Source: Chryseolinea lacunae (lineage in GTDB: Bacteria > Bacteroidota > Bacteroidia > Cytophagales > Cyclobacteriaceae). Taken from it: DNA of 64,000 bases. The number at the start of each line of letters is the position of its first letter. Within the stretch, counting starts at the first letter, position 1. Position numbers and translations under genes: made by a program. Under the pieces are notes generated by a model that saw only the letters and a list, made by a program, of their open reading frames with translations, was not told where the DNA came from and searched no databases. Of this stretch, positions 8,299-17,687 are shown piece by piece. The DNA is taken from NCBI RefSeq assembly GCF_016735595.1, contig NZ_JAERRB010000008.1, positions 1-64,000 on the forward strand. Reading direction: 5' to 3'.

Positions 8299-11200
8299 CT
8301 ACAACCGCACAAACCTGTGCACCACCAGCGCACCCGACGAAACGATGCGCACCAAGTAAACACCTTTGCTCAGGCCATCGATGTTTTCAACAATCGTATT
8401 CTTCCCGGAAGTGACCGCCACACCACGTTCGCGAACCGGGCTGCCGGTGGCGCTCACCAGAGCAACGCGCACGGTCTGATCGATCGGCGACGCATAGTCA
8501 ATGGCAATATTGCCACCCTGCGCCGGATTGGGATAGAGCGTTGATGTCGCACCCAACTCTTCCGGCTCGTTAGGCAAGCGATTAAAGAAGGAGGCGTCCC
8601 AAACGTTCGCGGTTTGCTCAGCCCTACCGTTGGTGAAACGGGTAAAAGCCTCTTCCACCGCGGCGGATCCCACAATGATGCCGTCCAGGTCAAAACCGTC
8701 GGCAGCGTTGTCGAACAGCTCCTTGTTGGTGAAGTCTTTAACGCGAATGAATTTCACATAGGGGAACCCCGCGTCAATCACAGAACTGATGTCGATAAAC
8801 GACGTGCGGCAATACGAATCGGGTAAACTGCGCCATTGCGTTCCATCCGGCGACACCTGCACCACGGCCGACTCGGGATAGTTGAACACGCCCGCGTCGC
8901 TATAACATTTTTCGTCGGCACGCCCGAAGCTGGTTTCCACCAGAATGAAATCCGGTTTGTAGGTGCCATCGTCATACAGCTGCTGTTCCAGTTCCAGCGT
9001 GATCGTGCCGCCAAACCCAAGACTCACAAAGTTGTAGGTGTCGTTTTCCTGCGGTGCACCCAGTGCCTTGGAAGCGTCGGCGCGAAGGGGATCGATGGCC
9101 TTTCCATTTTTTGTTTTGCCTGCCGTAAACTTTTTCACCACCCCGGCAAACGACGCGTCCGAGGTTACTGTCAAGGTTTGAATGACGGGCGCAACCGGAA
9201 GGAAATAGTCCGACCCGCCATAAGACGCCGAAATCTGCGCGATGCCTGCTGCCTTCAGCCACACCGTGTCGTGCGACACCGTGGCCACCACCGGGTTCGA
9301 ACTTCCATACACCACAGGCAGGCCCGTGTCAAGACGGCCCGTGAGCACAAACCACCCTTCGCTGGTGTTGTGATCGGCTAGCGGATCGAAGGTTAACGTA
9401 GGTTGGAACTTTGGCGGCAACGGACCGGCCAGCACGGTATTCGCCGCCGTGGGTCCCTCGGCCACACATTCAACGCCATGGGCATACATGGCACCGCTGA
9501 GCACATCGGCAGGCGCGGCATTCATCACCGATGCCCCGTGAATGTCGCCACCGGCAATCAGCACGCCATTGAGCTTGATATCAAAATCAACGATGTTGCG
9601 TCCCGAATAGTCAGACGAAATACCAAAATAGGTTTCGCGACCGCGGAGGGTGATCTCATCGGCAACGCGTTGCAGCGTAACCACCGGTGTGATGGTCTGC
9701 GTGGCGCCACGATGAACCAGCGTGCCCACCACCTGACTGTTATCGAGACACACAAAGCCTTCGTTGTAGATCGCGCCGGTCACGGTAAGCGTGGTGCCCG
9801 GCCTGAGCTTGAGCGACGCAGAGTTGAACAGGTAGGCGTTTTTCACGGTGTGCGATGCTTCCACGAACGTGACATTGCCTCCGGGGAAAACAAGATTGTC
9901 AGTGGCCGTAGGCAAGCGGTGCGGCGTCCAGTTGGCGGCGTTCTCCCACACGTTGTCGAAGCCCGACCAGTGCAACGTGTGGGCGGCGTCCAGCACGGTC
10001 AATGTTTGGCGCACGGTGTCGGTCTTGGCAAAAAACTTGTTGCCGGGCCGGAATGCCCAGATCTGCACTTGCCCTTCGGCGTGTAGGGTCAACGTTGAGC
10101 CAGCCACGCTGGCGATTGCGGGGTTATCGCTACCAAACACCGGGGCGCGTCCCGGTAAGGCGCCATCCAAACCCAACGCTATGGGCGCGTCGCCCAGATA
10201 CGCTTCCTGCTGCAGTGAGAAGTTGACATACTGCGTGGCCCGCACCGTGATGGGTAGAGACGGCGCTGAACGTTCGGCTACACAATCGGGGCCAGTAACT
10301 TTCAACACCGAATACACCACATCGCGGTCGTGAATGTTGTTTGTGAAAAACACTTTGCTGTCGTTCCCCTGAATGCGTTCGTCGTTCACCCAGAATTCAT
10401 AGTCCACCTCGTTCCTGCCGCCGGTGTTTACTTTGTCGGCAAAGAAGAGTGTGCTGCGCATGCCGTTCTCGTAGGTGGTGTCAGAATCAAGCGAGAGCAG
10501 CGCTTGTGGAATGAGGTAGTCCTGTCGCGGCGTGCCGGTGATGGTGCCATTCACTGCGCCGGTGGCACCGCACAGAAAGCCGTTGTTTGTGATGCCGCCG
10601 GGACTCGTTAAGGTGGCGCCGTTTTTTACTTTTAACGATGCTCCATTTTGAATGGTGAGGCTTCCCACCTGCGTCGATTGGTCGAGGGCCACATAGTGCG
10701 GATAGGCTGTGGGTTGAATAATCACCGCATCGTTGGCTGTGGGCACACGTTGTGGGGACCAGTTGGCGGGATTGCTCCAGGCGTTGTCGACCGTGCCCGT
10801 CCAGGTAACGGGCGGTGTGAATTGAGGATCGAACTCATACGCGCCGTTGCCACTTCTCACGTATGCCTTGTTGTTGGAAGTCCACAATGTTACCAGCCAC
10901 GGCAGACTTACTGGTGCCTTGTTCTTCTCCGTCCAGCGATTGGCTCCCGGATCGTAGGCATACACCGTTGCATTCTTCAAACCGGACGTGTTGTACTGAT
11001 CTCCCAATCCAACAAAACCTGTGTTTCCAATACTAAAACCGGTTCCCCGGTACATGCCCGCTGGCAGGCTCTTTATGGACCGCCACGAATTATTTATCAG
11101 GTCGTATTCATAGAACGATCGTAGCAAGCTATCGCTTGGAGGTGTTTGATTGGGATATGGCGGTGTGAAATCGGCCGCTGCACCGGCACCAACATAAGCC

Positions 11201-11778
11201 TTGTCGCCAATGATAAACGACACCCCATGTGTGCGAGGCACGCCGGGAATGGAGGCTACTTCCGTCCAGGTGTTGGCGACGGGATCATACATCCAGAAGT
11301 CGTTGGAGTACGTGCGCGTGCCGCCCGCGCGACCAGTTCCCACATATCCTTTTCCATTCCACACAAAACTCACCTGGCCGTCCACTCCCGAGCACTTGAA
11401 ACCTCCTTTGCGCGTCCACGAGTCGAGCGCAGCATCGTATTCCCAAAATGCCCTTGAATCGTTGGGACTTTGGGGGTCGTATGATTCAAGACGACTCACG
11501 TAGACCTTGTTGCCGATCGTAAAGGCAAAACCGATAGTGCCCGACCCGGGCGGTGACTTTATATGCCAGGTGGACGTGATGCCGTCGAATAACCAGATCA
11601 CGCCACTCGACACCACAAAGTAGTTCGTGCCAATATGAATTGTGGCACCTGACAATTCAGGACCAAGCGCCGGGCCGGCCTTCAACGTCCAAAGTCCATT
11701 TTGCGCAGCCACGTGCTGCCCGGCAAACAGCCACACGCCAAGCGTGAGCCATCGCATTTTTCGTAAAATAGTTTTCAT
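8299..11778 (-). CDS. Secreted Kelch-repeat protein with type A T9SS sorting domain
   Basis: This is a 1159-residue exported protein; ATG 11778 gives a Sec signal cleaved after HVAAQ. Residues about 20-320 contain Kelch-type blades ('FIGDKAYVGAGAA', 'FSIGNTGFVGLGDQYN', and a 'WMYDPVANTWTEV' type). They are followed by two copies of a module that begins 'WTGTVDNAWSNPANWSPQRVP' and 'WSGFDNVWENAANWTPHRLP' (about residues 325 and 600). Between these lie Ig-like stretches ending in 'TLTV'. A unit near residue 900 ('FAGVVKKFTAGKTKNG') resembles bacterial cell-surface adhesin modules. The last 80 residues, 'LYPNPAQGGNIAIDYASP' to 'VVHRFVRL', are a type A CTD recognised by the type IX secretion system. 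The likely role is in cell surface or extracellular binding. Confidence 0.85.
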   Translation of the reverse strand: MKTILRKMRWLTLGVWLFAGQHVAAQNGLWTLKAGPALGPELSGATIHIGTNYFVVSSGVIWLFDGITSTWHIKSPPGSGTIGFAFTIGNKVYVSRLESYDPQSPNDSRAFWEYDAALDSWTRKGGFKCSGVDGQVSFVWNGKGYVGTGRAGGTRTYSNDFWMYDPVANTWTEVASIPGVPRTHGVSFIIGDKAYVGAGAAADFTPPYPNQTPPSDSLLRSFYEYDLINNSWRSIKSLPAGMYRGTGFSIGNTGFVGLGDQYNTSGLKNATVYAYDPGANRWTEKNKAPVSLPWLVTLWTSNNKAYVRSGNGAYEFDPQFTPPVTWTGTVDNAWSNPANWSPQRVPTANDAVIIQPTAYPHYVALDQSTQVGSLTIQNGASLKVKNGATLTSPGGITNNGFLCGATGAVNGTITGTPRQDYLIPQALLSLDSDTTYENGMRSTLFFADKVNTGGRNEVDYEFWVNDERIQGNDSKVFFTNNIHDRDVVYSVLKVTGPDCVAERSAPSLPITVRATQYVNFSLQQEAYLGDAPIALGLDGALPGRAPVFGSDNPAIASVAGSTLTLHAEGQVQIWAFRPGNKFFAKTDTVRQTLTVLDAAHTLHWSGFDNVWENAANWTPHRLPTATDNLVFPGGNVTFVEASHTVKNAYLFNSASLKLRPGTTLTVTGAIYNEGFVCLDNSQVVGTLVHRGATQTITPVVTLQRVADEITLRGRETYFGISSDYSGRNIVDFDIKLNGVLIAGGDIHGASVMNAAPADVLSGAMYAHGVECVAEGPTAANTVLAGPLPPKFQPTLTFDPLADHNTSEGWFVLTGRLDTGLPVVYGSSNPVVATVSHDTVWLKAAGIAQISASYGGSDYFLPVAPVIQTLTVTSDASFAGVVKKFTAGKTKNGKAIDPLRADASKALGAPQENDTYNFVSLGFGGTITLELEQQLYDDGTYKPDFILVETSFGRADEKCYSDAGVFNYPESAVVQVSPDGTQWRSLPDSYCRTSFIDISSVIDAGFPYVKFIRVKDFTNKELFDNAADGFDLDGIIVGSAAVEEAFTRFTNGRAEQTANVWDASFFNRLPNEPEELGATSTLYPNPAQGGNIAIDYASPIDQTVRVALVSATGSPVRERGVAVTSGKNTIVENIDGLSKGVYLVRIVSSGALVVHRFVRL

Positions 11779-12268
11779 GAGAGAGGGGTTTATTTTAAAA
11801 ATCAAACTAACGATTCAACATTCAGGTGATGGATATCCTGAATGTTTACAAAATACAATCGCATCGATGGAAGTGTATTGGAAAAAAGCGAACGCACACC
11901 TGGTGGGCTACACTATTTCAGGAAGCACTCACTGAAAACCGTGAAGATATTTTTGCAGGCATTACAAAATGGCCAGAAGAATCATTGCATAACATTCGCA
12001 TAACACTCGCGCAGCAAGACATGCGAAGCAGAATGGGTTCGACCTCACAGCTCACCGTTCGAACGTTGCAACACGCAGCATGACCGGTGGGGTGACGCCA
12101 TCCCGAACCCGCCGAATCCTAAAATGGTCAAGCAAGCGGGACCTCTGCAAATTCAAAGACCCGCAAATCGCGAATCAAACAAAAAAAATCACAGCGTGTT
12201 TACACCACCGGTCATCGACCTCTCCAACTGATGTGTTACATTGAATCACCAAACAATCCCCATCTCCT
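11779..12268. other. Gene-free stretch, divergent upstream regions
   Basis: About 490 bases separate the divergently transcribed Kelch-protein and dienelactone-hydrolase genes. Short open frames here (for example one at 11826-12083) show no recognisable motif, and their composition does not look coding. I see no repeats or hairpins of note. Both promoters should lie here. Confidence 0.4.
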
Positions 12269-13156
12269 ATGAGCACCATAAAAAAAGAAGACATCAAACA
12301 AGAAGTATTCGACCTATACGACGACTACGCGCACAACCGCATTGACCGGCGTGACTTTGTGCAAAAGCTTTCTACCTATGCCGTGGGCGGCGTCACGGTA
12401 GCATCGCTCATGAGCTTCCTCATGCCCGACTATAAGGGTGCCATCCAGATCGGCCCCAACGATCCGCGGTTGAAATCAGAGTTCATCACCTATCCATCAC
12501 CAAAAGGTGCGGGCACCATCAAGGCGTTGTTGTCGAAGCCTGCCGATGCAAAAGGAAAACTGGGGGGCATTGTAGTGGTGCACGAAAACCGGGGACTTAA
12601 TCCCCACATCGAAGACGTGGCACGACGCGCGGCACTCGCGGGGTTCATCACTATTGCACCCGACATGCTCACGCCGCTGGGCGGCTATCCGGGCAACGAC
12701 GATCAGGGCCGCGAACTGCAAAGCAAGCGCGACCGCAATGAAATGCTCGAAGACTTTATTGCTGCCTACGACTACCTGAAAGCAAACAAAGACTGCAACG
12801 GAAAAATCGGTGTGGTGGGCTTCTGCTTTGGCGGCTGGATTGCCAACATGATGGCCGTGCGCATCCCCACGTTGTCGGCAGCGGTGCCGTTCTATGGTGG
12901 CCAACCCACAGCCGAAGATGTTCCCAAAATCAATGCCCCGCTCCTGCTCCACTATGGCGAACTCGACACCCGCGTGAACGAAGGCTGGCCTGCCTATGAA
13001 GCCGCTCTTAAAGCAAACAAAAAAGACTACACGGCCTATATGTATGCCAACGCCAACCACGGCTTTCACAACGACACCACGCCGCGCTACGACAAAGCGT
13101 CGGCCGAACTGGCCTGGACACGAACGATTGATTTTTTCAAACAAAAACTGAAGTAA
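12269..13156 (+). CDS. Dienelactone hydrolase family protein, Tat-exported
   Basis: This is an alpha/beta hydrolase of 295 residues. The nucleophile is Cys186 in '[10 protein letters not shown]', in place of the usual Ser, as in dienelactone hydrolase. Asp233 ('YGELDTRVN') and His264 or His267 ('NANHGFHND') complete the triad, and Glu106 ('VVHENRGL') is the family's activating residue. The first 50 residues carry a twin-arginine type signal, 'RRDFVQKL' followed by a hydrophobic stretch, set unusually far from the N-terminus (Arg27-Arg28). This matches the YghX-like group. The physiological substrate is unknown; dienelactone or other lactones and esters are possible. It is first of several hydrolase genes in the same direction. 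Confidence 0.9.
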   Translation: MSTIKKEDIKQEVFDLYDDYAHNRIDRRDFVQKLSTYAVGGVTVASLMSFLMPDYKGAIQIGPNDPRLKSEFITYPSPKGAGTIKALLSKPADAKGKLGGIVVVHENRGLNPHIEDVARRAALAGFITIAPDMLTPLGGYPGNDDQGRELQSKRDRNEMLEDFIAAYDYLKANKDCNGKIGVVGFCFGGWIANMMAVRIPTLSAAVPFYGGQPTAEDVPKINAPLLLHYGELDTRVNEGWPAYEAALKANKKDYTAYMYANANHGFHNDTTPRYDKASAELAWTRTIDFFKQKLK

Positions 13157-13277
13157 GCATCGGTCTTCCCGACGAAAACAAGCGCCCTGGCCGCCTGTGG
13201 AAAACACCTTGGGTTAGGGAAGAAATGCTGGATTTTTCTTTATTATTGTGTATAACCAACACATTAAAGTCCAGCCT

Positions 13278-14918
13278 ATGAAACGAACGATAACCGCTGT
13301 GGTCCTTGGAAGCCTTCTTATACTGTTCCAGGCCAGCGCGCAAAAAAATGCGGGCACGCCCATTCAGAATGGAAAAGACATTGCCGTGGTGCAAACCAAC
13401 GCGGGAAAAGTGCGCGGCTATATTCACAAAGGCATCTATACCTACAAAGGCATTCCCTATGCACAGGCCAAGCGCTTCCAGGCCCCCGAAAAACCAGCGC
13501 CCTGGACCGGCGTGCGAAGCTCAATGACCTACGGCCCGGTGAGCCCCCTGCTCACCCCCACCACACAAGTGGCCGACGAAACCGAATTCCTGTTTCACCA
13601 CGACTGGGGCTACACCAACGAAGACTGTCTTCGCCTCAACGTGTGGACACCCGGCATCAACGATGGTAAGAAACGTCCCGTCATGTTCTGGATTCACGGC
13701 GGCGGCTACACCGCGGGCTCTTCGCAGGAACTGCCTTCCTACGATGGTGAAGCCATCAGCCGCAAAGGCGATGTCATTCTGGTGTCCGTCAATCACAGAC
13801 TTAACATTCTTGGATTTCTGGATCTGTCGGAATATGGCGATAAGTATAAAGGCTCTGCCAACGCCAGCTTCCTCGATCTGGTGGCCGCGTTGCAATGGGT
13901 GAAAGACAACATCTCAAACTTTGGTGGTGATCCCAACAACGTCACCATCTTCGGGCAATCGGGTGGGGGTGGCAAGGTGTCCACGCTCATGAGCTCACCC
14001 CAGGCCAAAGGACTCTTTCACAAAGCCATTGTGCAAAGCGGTGTGTGGTCCGACTTTCAGGACAACCTCATTTCGAAGCGCATCGGCTCGGCTGTGTTGA
14101 ACGAGCTGGGCATCATTCCCTCGCGCATCGACTCCATCGAAAAAGTGCCCTACGAAAAACTTGTGGCCGCGGGCAACAAAGCGCTTCAGAAAGTTCGCGA
14201 CCAACTGGCTGCCGAAGGAAAACCCGTGGGCTTTGGCCTGCGCTTTGGTTGGACGCCAACGTTGGATAGCCAGTTCCTGAAGGACCAGATGACCGATGCC
14301 AAAGCCCTTGCCCTCTCGGCCAACATTCCCCTGCTGATCGGCTCCACAAAAAACGAATTCATGGCCTCCCTCCGGAATCCGGATTTGCGAACCGGAACCG
14401 CTGAGCAAGTGAAAGCCTACCTGCAAAAACAATGGGGCGACAAAACCGAAGCCTACATCGCCGCCGTGAAAAAGTCCTATCCCAACGACACACGCCCCAG
14501 CGACCTGGCCGACATCGACGGCTTTTTCCGTCCGGGCATGGTGGCCGAAGCCAATGCTAAAGCAGCCAGCGGCACAGCACCCGTCTACATGTATCTGTTC
14601 ACCTGGCAGTCGCCCATTTTCGACGGCGAATACAAAGCCCTGCACTGCATGGAAATTCCCTTCACCATGAACAACATTGCGCGCTGCGAAGAAATGACGG
14701 GCGGCGGCAAAGAAGCCTATGTGCTGGCCGACAAGATGAGCCAGTCGTGGATAAACTTCGCCACCACCGGCGACCCCAACCACAAAGGGTTGCCCGCATG
14801 GCCCAAATATACCGAAGCCGTAGGCGCCACCATGATGTTCGACAACGTACCGGCCATACGCAACCACCCCGACAAAGACATTCTTGCCGTGACGGCCAGC
14901 ACACCTCCCCGCTTCTGA
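13278..14918 (+). CDS. Type B carboxylesterase, Sec-exported
   Basis: This is a carboxylesterase/lipase family protein of 546 residues. The start is the ATG at 13278, giving a signal peptide cleaved after 'FQASAQ'; a GTG-type start ten codons upstream is rejected. The oxyanion-hole motif is 'WIHGGGYTAGS'. The nucleophile elbow is 'IFGQSGGGGK' (Ser), a departure from the usual GESAGG. The acidic residue is probably Glu in 'STKNEF' and the His is in 'ALHCMEIPF'. The conserved 'EDCLRLNVWTP' is present. It is probably a periplasmic ester hydrolase of unknown substrate. It is a tandem paralogue of the gene at 14945, 26 bases downstream. Confidence 0.9.
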   Translation: MKRTITAVVLGSLLILFQASAQKNAGTPIQNGKDIAVVQTNAGKVRGYIHKGIYTYKGIPYAQAKRFQAPEKPAPWTGVRSSMTYGPVSPLLTPTTQVADETEFLFHHDWGYTNEDCLRLNVWTPGINDGKKRPVMFWIHGGGYTAGSSQELPSYDGEAISRKGDVILVSVNHRLNILGFLDLSEYGDKYKGSANASFLDLVAALQWVKDNISNFGGDPNNVTIFGQSGGGGKVSTLMSSPQAKGLFHKAIVQSGVWSDFQDNLISKRIGSAVLNELGIIPSRIDSIEKVPYEKLVAAGNKALQKVRDQLAAEGKPVGFGLRFGWTPTLDSQFLKDQMTDAKALALSANIPLLIGSTKNEFMASLRNPDLRTGTAEQVKAYLQKQWGDKTEAYIAAVKKSYPNDTRPSDLADIDGFFRPGMVAEANAKAASGTAPVYMYLFTWQSPIFDGEYKALHCMEIPFTMNNIARCEEMTGGGKEAYVLADKMSQSWINFATTGDPNHKGLPAWPKYTEAVGATMMFDNVPAIRNHPDKDILAVTASTPPRF

Positions 14919-14944
14919 TCCACCACGCATAAACCCCATTGCCC

Positions 14945-16597
14945 ATGAAGACCAACCGCAGAAAATTTATTCAGAACGCCGGCCTCAGTGCAGCCGCGCT
15001 GGGCCTGGCACCACAGGCCATGGCATCGCTTGCCCGCGACGGTGCCGACAAAGACGGACAGGTGTTATTCATCGGAGACAACATCGCCATCGCCAACACC
15101 ACCAACGGCAAAGTGAAAGGCTTCATCCTTCGCGGCATCCATACCTATCTCGGCATTCCCTATGGCGCCGACACATCGGGCGCCAACCGTTTCATGCCAC
15201 CACAGAAACCAAAACCGTGGACCGAAGTATTGCCCACGGTGTGGTGGGGCAACACGGCCCCGCAGAACATGGAGAAGCGCTACGCAAACACCTACGCTTC
15301 CTTCGCAGACCATTGGAACTACGACGACGTGAGCGAAGACTGCCTGAAGCTGAACGTGTGGACACCGGCCCTCAACGACGGTAAGAAACGCCCCGTGATG
15401 GTGTGGCTTCACGGTGGCGGCTACACCAACGGCAACGCTATTGAACAGGATGGCTACAGCGGCGAAAACTTTTCGCGCAAAGGCGACACCGTGTTTGTGT
15501 CGATCAACCACCGGCTCGGCCCCATGGGCTACGCACACTTTGGCGCCGCAGGCGAAAAGTTTGCCGCCTCCGGAAATGTGGGCATGCTCGATTGTGTGGC
15601 GGCGCTGGAATGGGTGCGCGACAACATCGTCAACTTTGGCGGCGACCCGGGCAACGTCACCATCATGGGCCAATCGGGTGGTGGCGCAAAAGTTTGCGTG
15701 CTCACCGCGATGCCCGCGGCAAAAGGACTTTTTCACAAAGCTGTGGCGCTGAGTGGATCGTCGTTGAAGGCTGTTGAAAAAGCCAACGCAGAAAAGCTGG
15801 CGTCCTATGTGCTCACCGAAGCAGGCCTCACCTACAACGACATGGACAAGCTGCAGCAAATGCCCTGGAAGCAATATTATGAATTTGCATCACGGGCCCT
15901 CACCAAATATCGTGAAGACATGAAGCTGCCCATGTTTGGTGGCGGCGGTGGTTTTGCTCCCGTGGTAGACGGAACGTATCTGCCACAGCATCCCTACAAC
16001 GGGGAGCCTGCCGCGGCGGCGGCCAACGTGCCCATGCTCATCTGCTCCACCTTCAACGAGCAATCACCAAGCCGCACCGATGCCACACTCGAAACCATCG
16101 ACATGGCCGGTGTGAAAACAAAACTCAAAGATCGTTTCGGCGACAAAACCGGAGACATTGTGGATGCCTATGCCAAAACATTCCCCGACAAACGTCCCAT
16201 CGAAATCTGGTCGATGATTGCCAGCAACCGGCAAAACGCAATCGCACTTGCCGATGCCAAATCGAAACAAACACCGGGTGTGTATCTGGCCTGGTTCGGA
16301 TGGCAGCCACCGCTGTTCGACAATCGCATGCGCGCCTTTCACTGTGCCGACATCTGCTTCTGGTTCGCGAACACCGACCTCATGCTCACGCACACGGGCG
16401 GCGGCGCACGACCACGCAAGCTCTCCACCAAAATGACGGACGCGCTGTTAAACTTCATGCGCACCGGCAACCCCAACGGCGGCACACTGCCGCGCTGGCC
16501 AACCTACACCAGCACCAACGGCGAGACCATGATCCTGGACGACACCTGTGTGGTGAAAAACGATCCCGATCGCGAAGCACGCAAAGCTCTGGCCTGA
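14945..16597 (+). CDS. Type B carboxylesterase, Tat-exported paralogue
   Basis: This is a second carboxylesterase of 550 residues, clearly a paralogue of the preceding gene; 'EDCLKLNVWTPALNDGKKRP' aligns almost base for base. It differs in export: 'TNRRKFIQNAGLSAAALGL' is a strong twin-arginine signal, whereas its neighbour has a Sec signal. The nucleophile elbow is 'IMGQSGGGAK', with oxyanion 'WLHGGGYTNG'; the acid is probably Glu in 'STFNEQSP' and the His is in 'AFHCADICF'. The start is ATG 14945; a TTG two codons earlier is possible. The gene ends at a strong hairpin (16604-16644). Use of both export routes suggests one enzyme folds before export, perhaps with a partner. Confidence 0.9.
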   Translation: MKTNRRKFIQNAGLSAAALGLAPQAMASLARDGADKDGQVLFIGDNIAIANTTNGKVKGFILRGIHTYLGIPYGADTSGANRFMPPQKPKPWTEVLPTVWWGNTAPQNMEKRYANTYASFADHWNYDDVSEDCLKLNVWTPALNDGKKRPVMVWLHGGGYTNGNAIEQDGYSGENFSRKGDTVFVSINHRLGPMGYAHFGAAGEKFAASGNVGMLDCVAALEWVRDNIVNFGGDPGNVTIMGQSGGGAKVCVLTAMPAAKGLFHKAVALSGSSLKAVEKANAEKLASYVLTEAGLTYNDMDKLQQMPWKQYYEFASRALTKYREDMKLPMFGGGGGFAPVVDGTYLPQHPYNGEPAAAAANVPMLICSTFNEQSPSRTDATLETIDMAGVKTKLKDRFGDKTGDIVDAYAKTFPDKRPIEIWSMIASNRQNAIALADAKSKQTPGVYLAWFGWQPPLFDNRMRAFHCADICFWFANTDLMLTHTGGGARPRKLSTKMTDALLNFMRTGNPNGGTLPRWPTYTSTNGETMILDDTCVVKNDPDREARKALA

Positions 16598-16603
16598 GCT
16601 GCA

Positions 16604-16644
16604 AACACGGAGGGCATCCGGAAACTCCGGGTGCCCTTCGTGTT
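16604..16644 (+). terminator. Strong hairpin after the esterase pair
   Basis: Nineteen-base arms (16604-16622 and 16626-16644) match at all but two positions around a three-base loop. The hairpin starts seven bases after the stop codon. The following bases, TATCAT, are only weakly U-rich, so it may act as a terminator or as a transcript end stabiliser. It separates the esterases from the DinB gene. Confidence 0.65.
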
Positions 16645-16698
16645 TATCATCGGGCATTGGTACTTGAAAATTTACACGACAAAGAATATCTTCAAGGC

Positions 16699-17238
16699 AT
16701 GATCAACGCCATCAGGGAAAGTTTGTGGACTCAATTCGGAGCCAGCATCGACATGCTCGAAAACGCCATTGCACAATGGCCCGACGAACGCTGGCACACC
16801 CACAAAAAATTCTTCTACATGGCCTATCACTGCCTGATCTTTCTGGACTATTATCTCACCGTTCCATACCAGGAATTTTCAGGCCCCCTACCCTACGCCC
16901 TCGCCCAATCCGAAGATGCCATAGACCCCGAAGCCCTCGACGATGTGGTGCCCGATCAAATTTATAGCAAACAAGAATTATTGGACTATCTGCAAGCCAG
17001 CCGCGAAAAATGCAGGCAGCTCATTGGCGGATTGACCGAAGAGAAAATCGTGAATCAACGCTGGATCAACGAAGCGGAAAACCGAAACTATGCGTTACTC
17101 GAAATTCTGCTCTACAACATGCGGCATGTGCAACACCATGCGGCCCAGCTAAATATGCTTCTGCGAAAAGAAATCAACAACGCACCGCGATGGGTTTCGC
17201 GGGCCAAAGACGCTTTGCAGCATAAAAATTCCGACTAA
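16699..17238 (+). CDS. DinB family protein
   Basis: This is a helical protein of 179 residues of the DinB/YfiT-like four-helix-bundle superfamily. Putative metal-binding His residues are at about residue 39 in 'YMAYHCLIFLDYYL' and in the C-terminal 'YNMRHVQHHAAQLNMLLR'. The spacing of the last pair, HxxxH, is typical. Known relatives use a divalent metal and low-molecular-weight thiols, or have no assigned activity. The start at ATG 16699 puts 'INAIRESLWTQFGASIDML' at the N-terminus, as in relatives. It is likely transcribed independently of the esterases, which end at a hairpin 55 bases upstream. Confidence 0.85.
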   Translation: MINAIRESLWTQFGASIDMLENAIAQWPDERWHTHKKFFYMAYHCLIFLDYYLTVPYQEFSGPLPYALAQSEDAIDPEALDDVVPDQIYSKQELLDYLQASREKCRQLIGGLTEEKIVNQRWINEAENRNYALLEILLYNMRHVQHHAAQLNMLLRKEINNAPRWVSRAKDALQHKNSD

Positions 17239-17273
17239 CCACGCCCGGCCTAAACGCGTCTTCTTTCAGAACC

Positions 17274-17680
17274 GAGAGCTGGGGCAATTCCAGCGCGTCC
17301 AGCCTCAACTACATGCGCCCCATCTGGAAGAAGCTGAACGACATGCACTGCAACACCGTGCTCACGCCCGTGTATTCGGAACTGATGGAGCCATTGTTCG
17401 TGCTATGTTCCCGCGTGGATTAAAAAAAGACTACAACACCTACACGCGCGCACATGACAAAAACGGAAAGCCACAGGAAATACTTTCACCCTTCAGCGCT
17501 GCCAAAATCTTCAAGCCGACACCGATGCGTTTCGCGCCTTGCTCAAACACGTGAAGGGAAAAGATGCTGCGCGGCAAACGGTGATCATGATACAAGTGGA
17601 AAACGAAATCGGTATGTTGCCCAGCGCCCGCGACCATCATCCCGAAACCACAAAGGCGTTTCATCAAAACGTGACCCAAC
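17274..17680 (+). pseudogene. Decayed GH35-like beta-galactosidase fragment
   Basis: Translation in shifting frames recovers successive pieces of a beta-galactosidase (GH35/GH42-like with DUF5597). 'GNSSASSLNYMRPIWKKLND' and 'NTVLTPVYSELMEP' lie at 17274-17393. 'SCYVPAWIKK' starts at 17398, and 'DYNTYTRAHDKNGKPQEILS' begins at 17429. 'LQADTDAFRALLKHVKGKD' and 'TVIMIQVENEIGMLPSARDH' run from 17509. Between the first two pieces about 35-40 residues are missing. An extra A in the seven-A run at 17422-17428 shifts the frame, and another shift lies near 17504. The N-terminal signal and all of the protein after the catalytic Asn-Glu are gone. Homology stops just before the neighbouring oxidoreductase gene ends at 17688. 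Confidence 0.8.
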
Positions 17681-17687
17681 CGCAGAT

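Noticed and set aside
11826-12083. Short open frame of 85 codons upstream of the dienelactone hydrolase
   Set aside because: No motif, no ribosome-binding context and no coding-like composition; treated as non-coding.
13995-14939. A 314-codon frame antisense to the first esterase
   Set aside because: Gly/His/Val-rich shadow translation with no motif.
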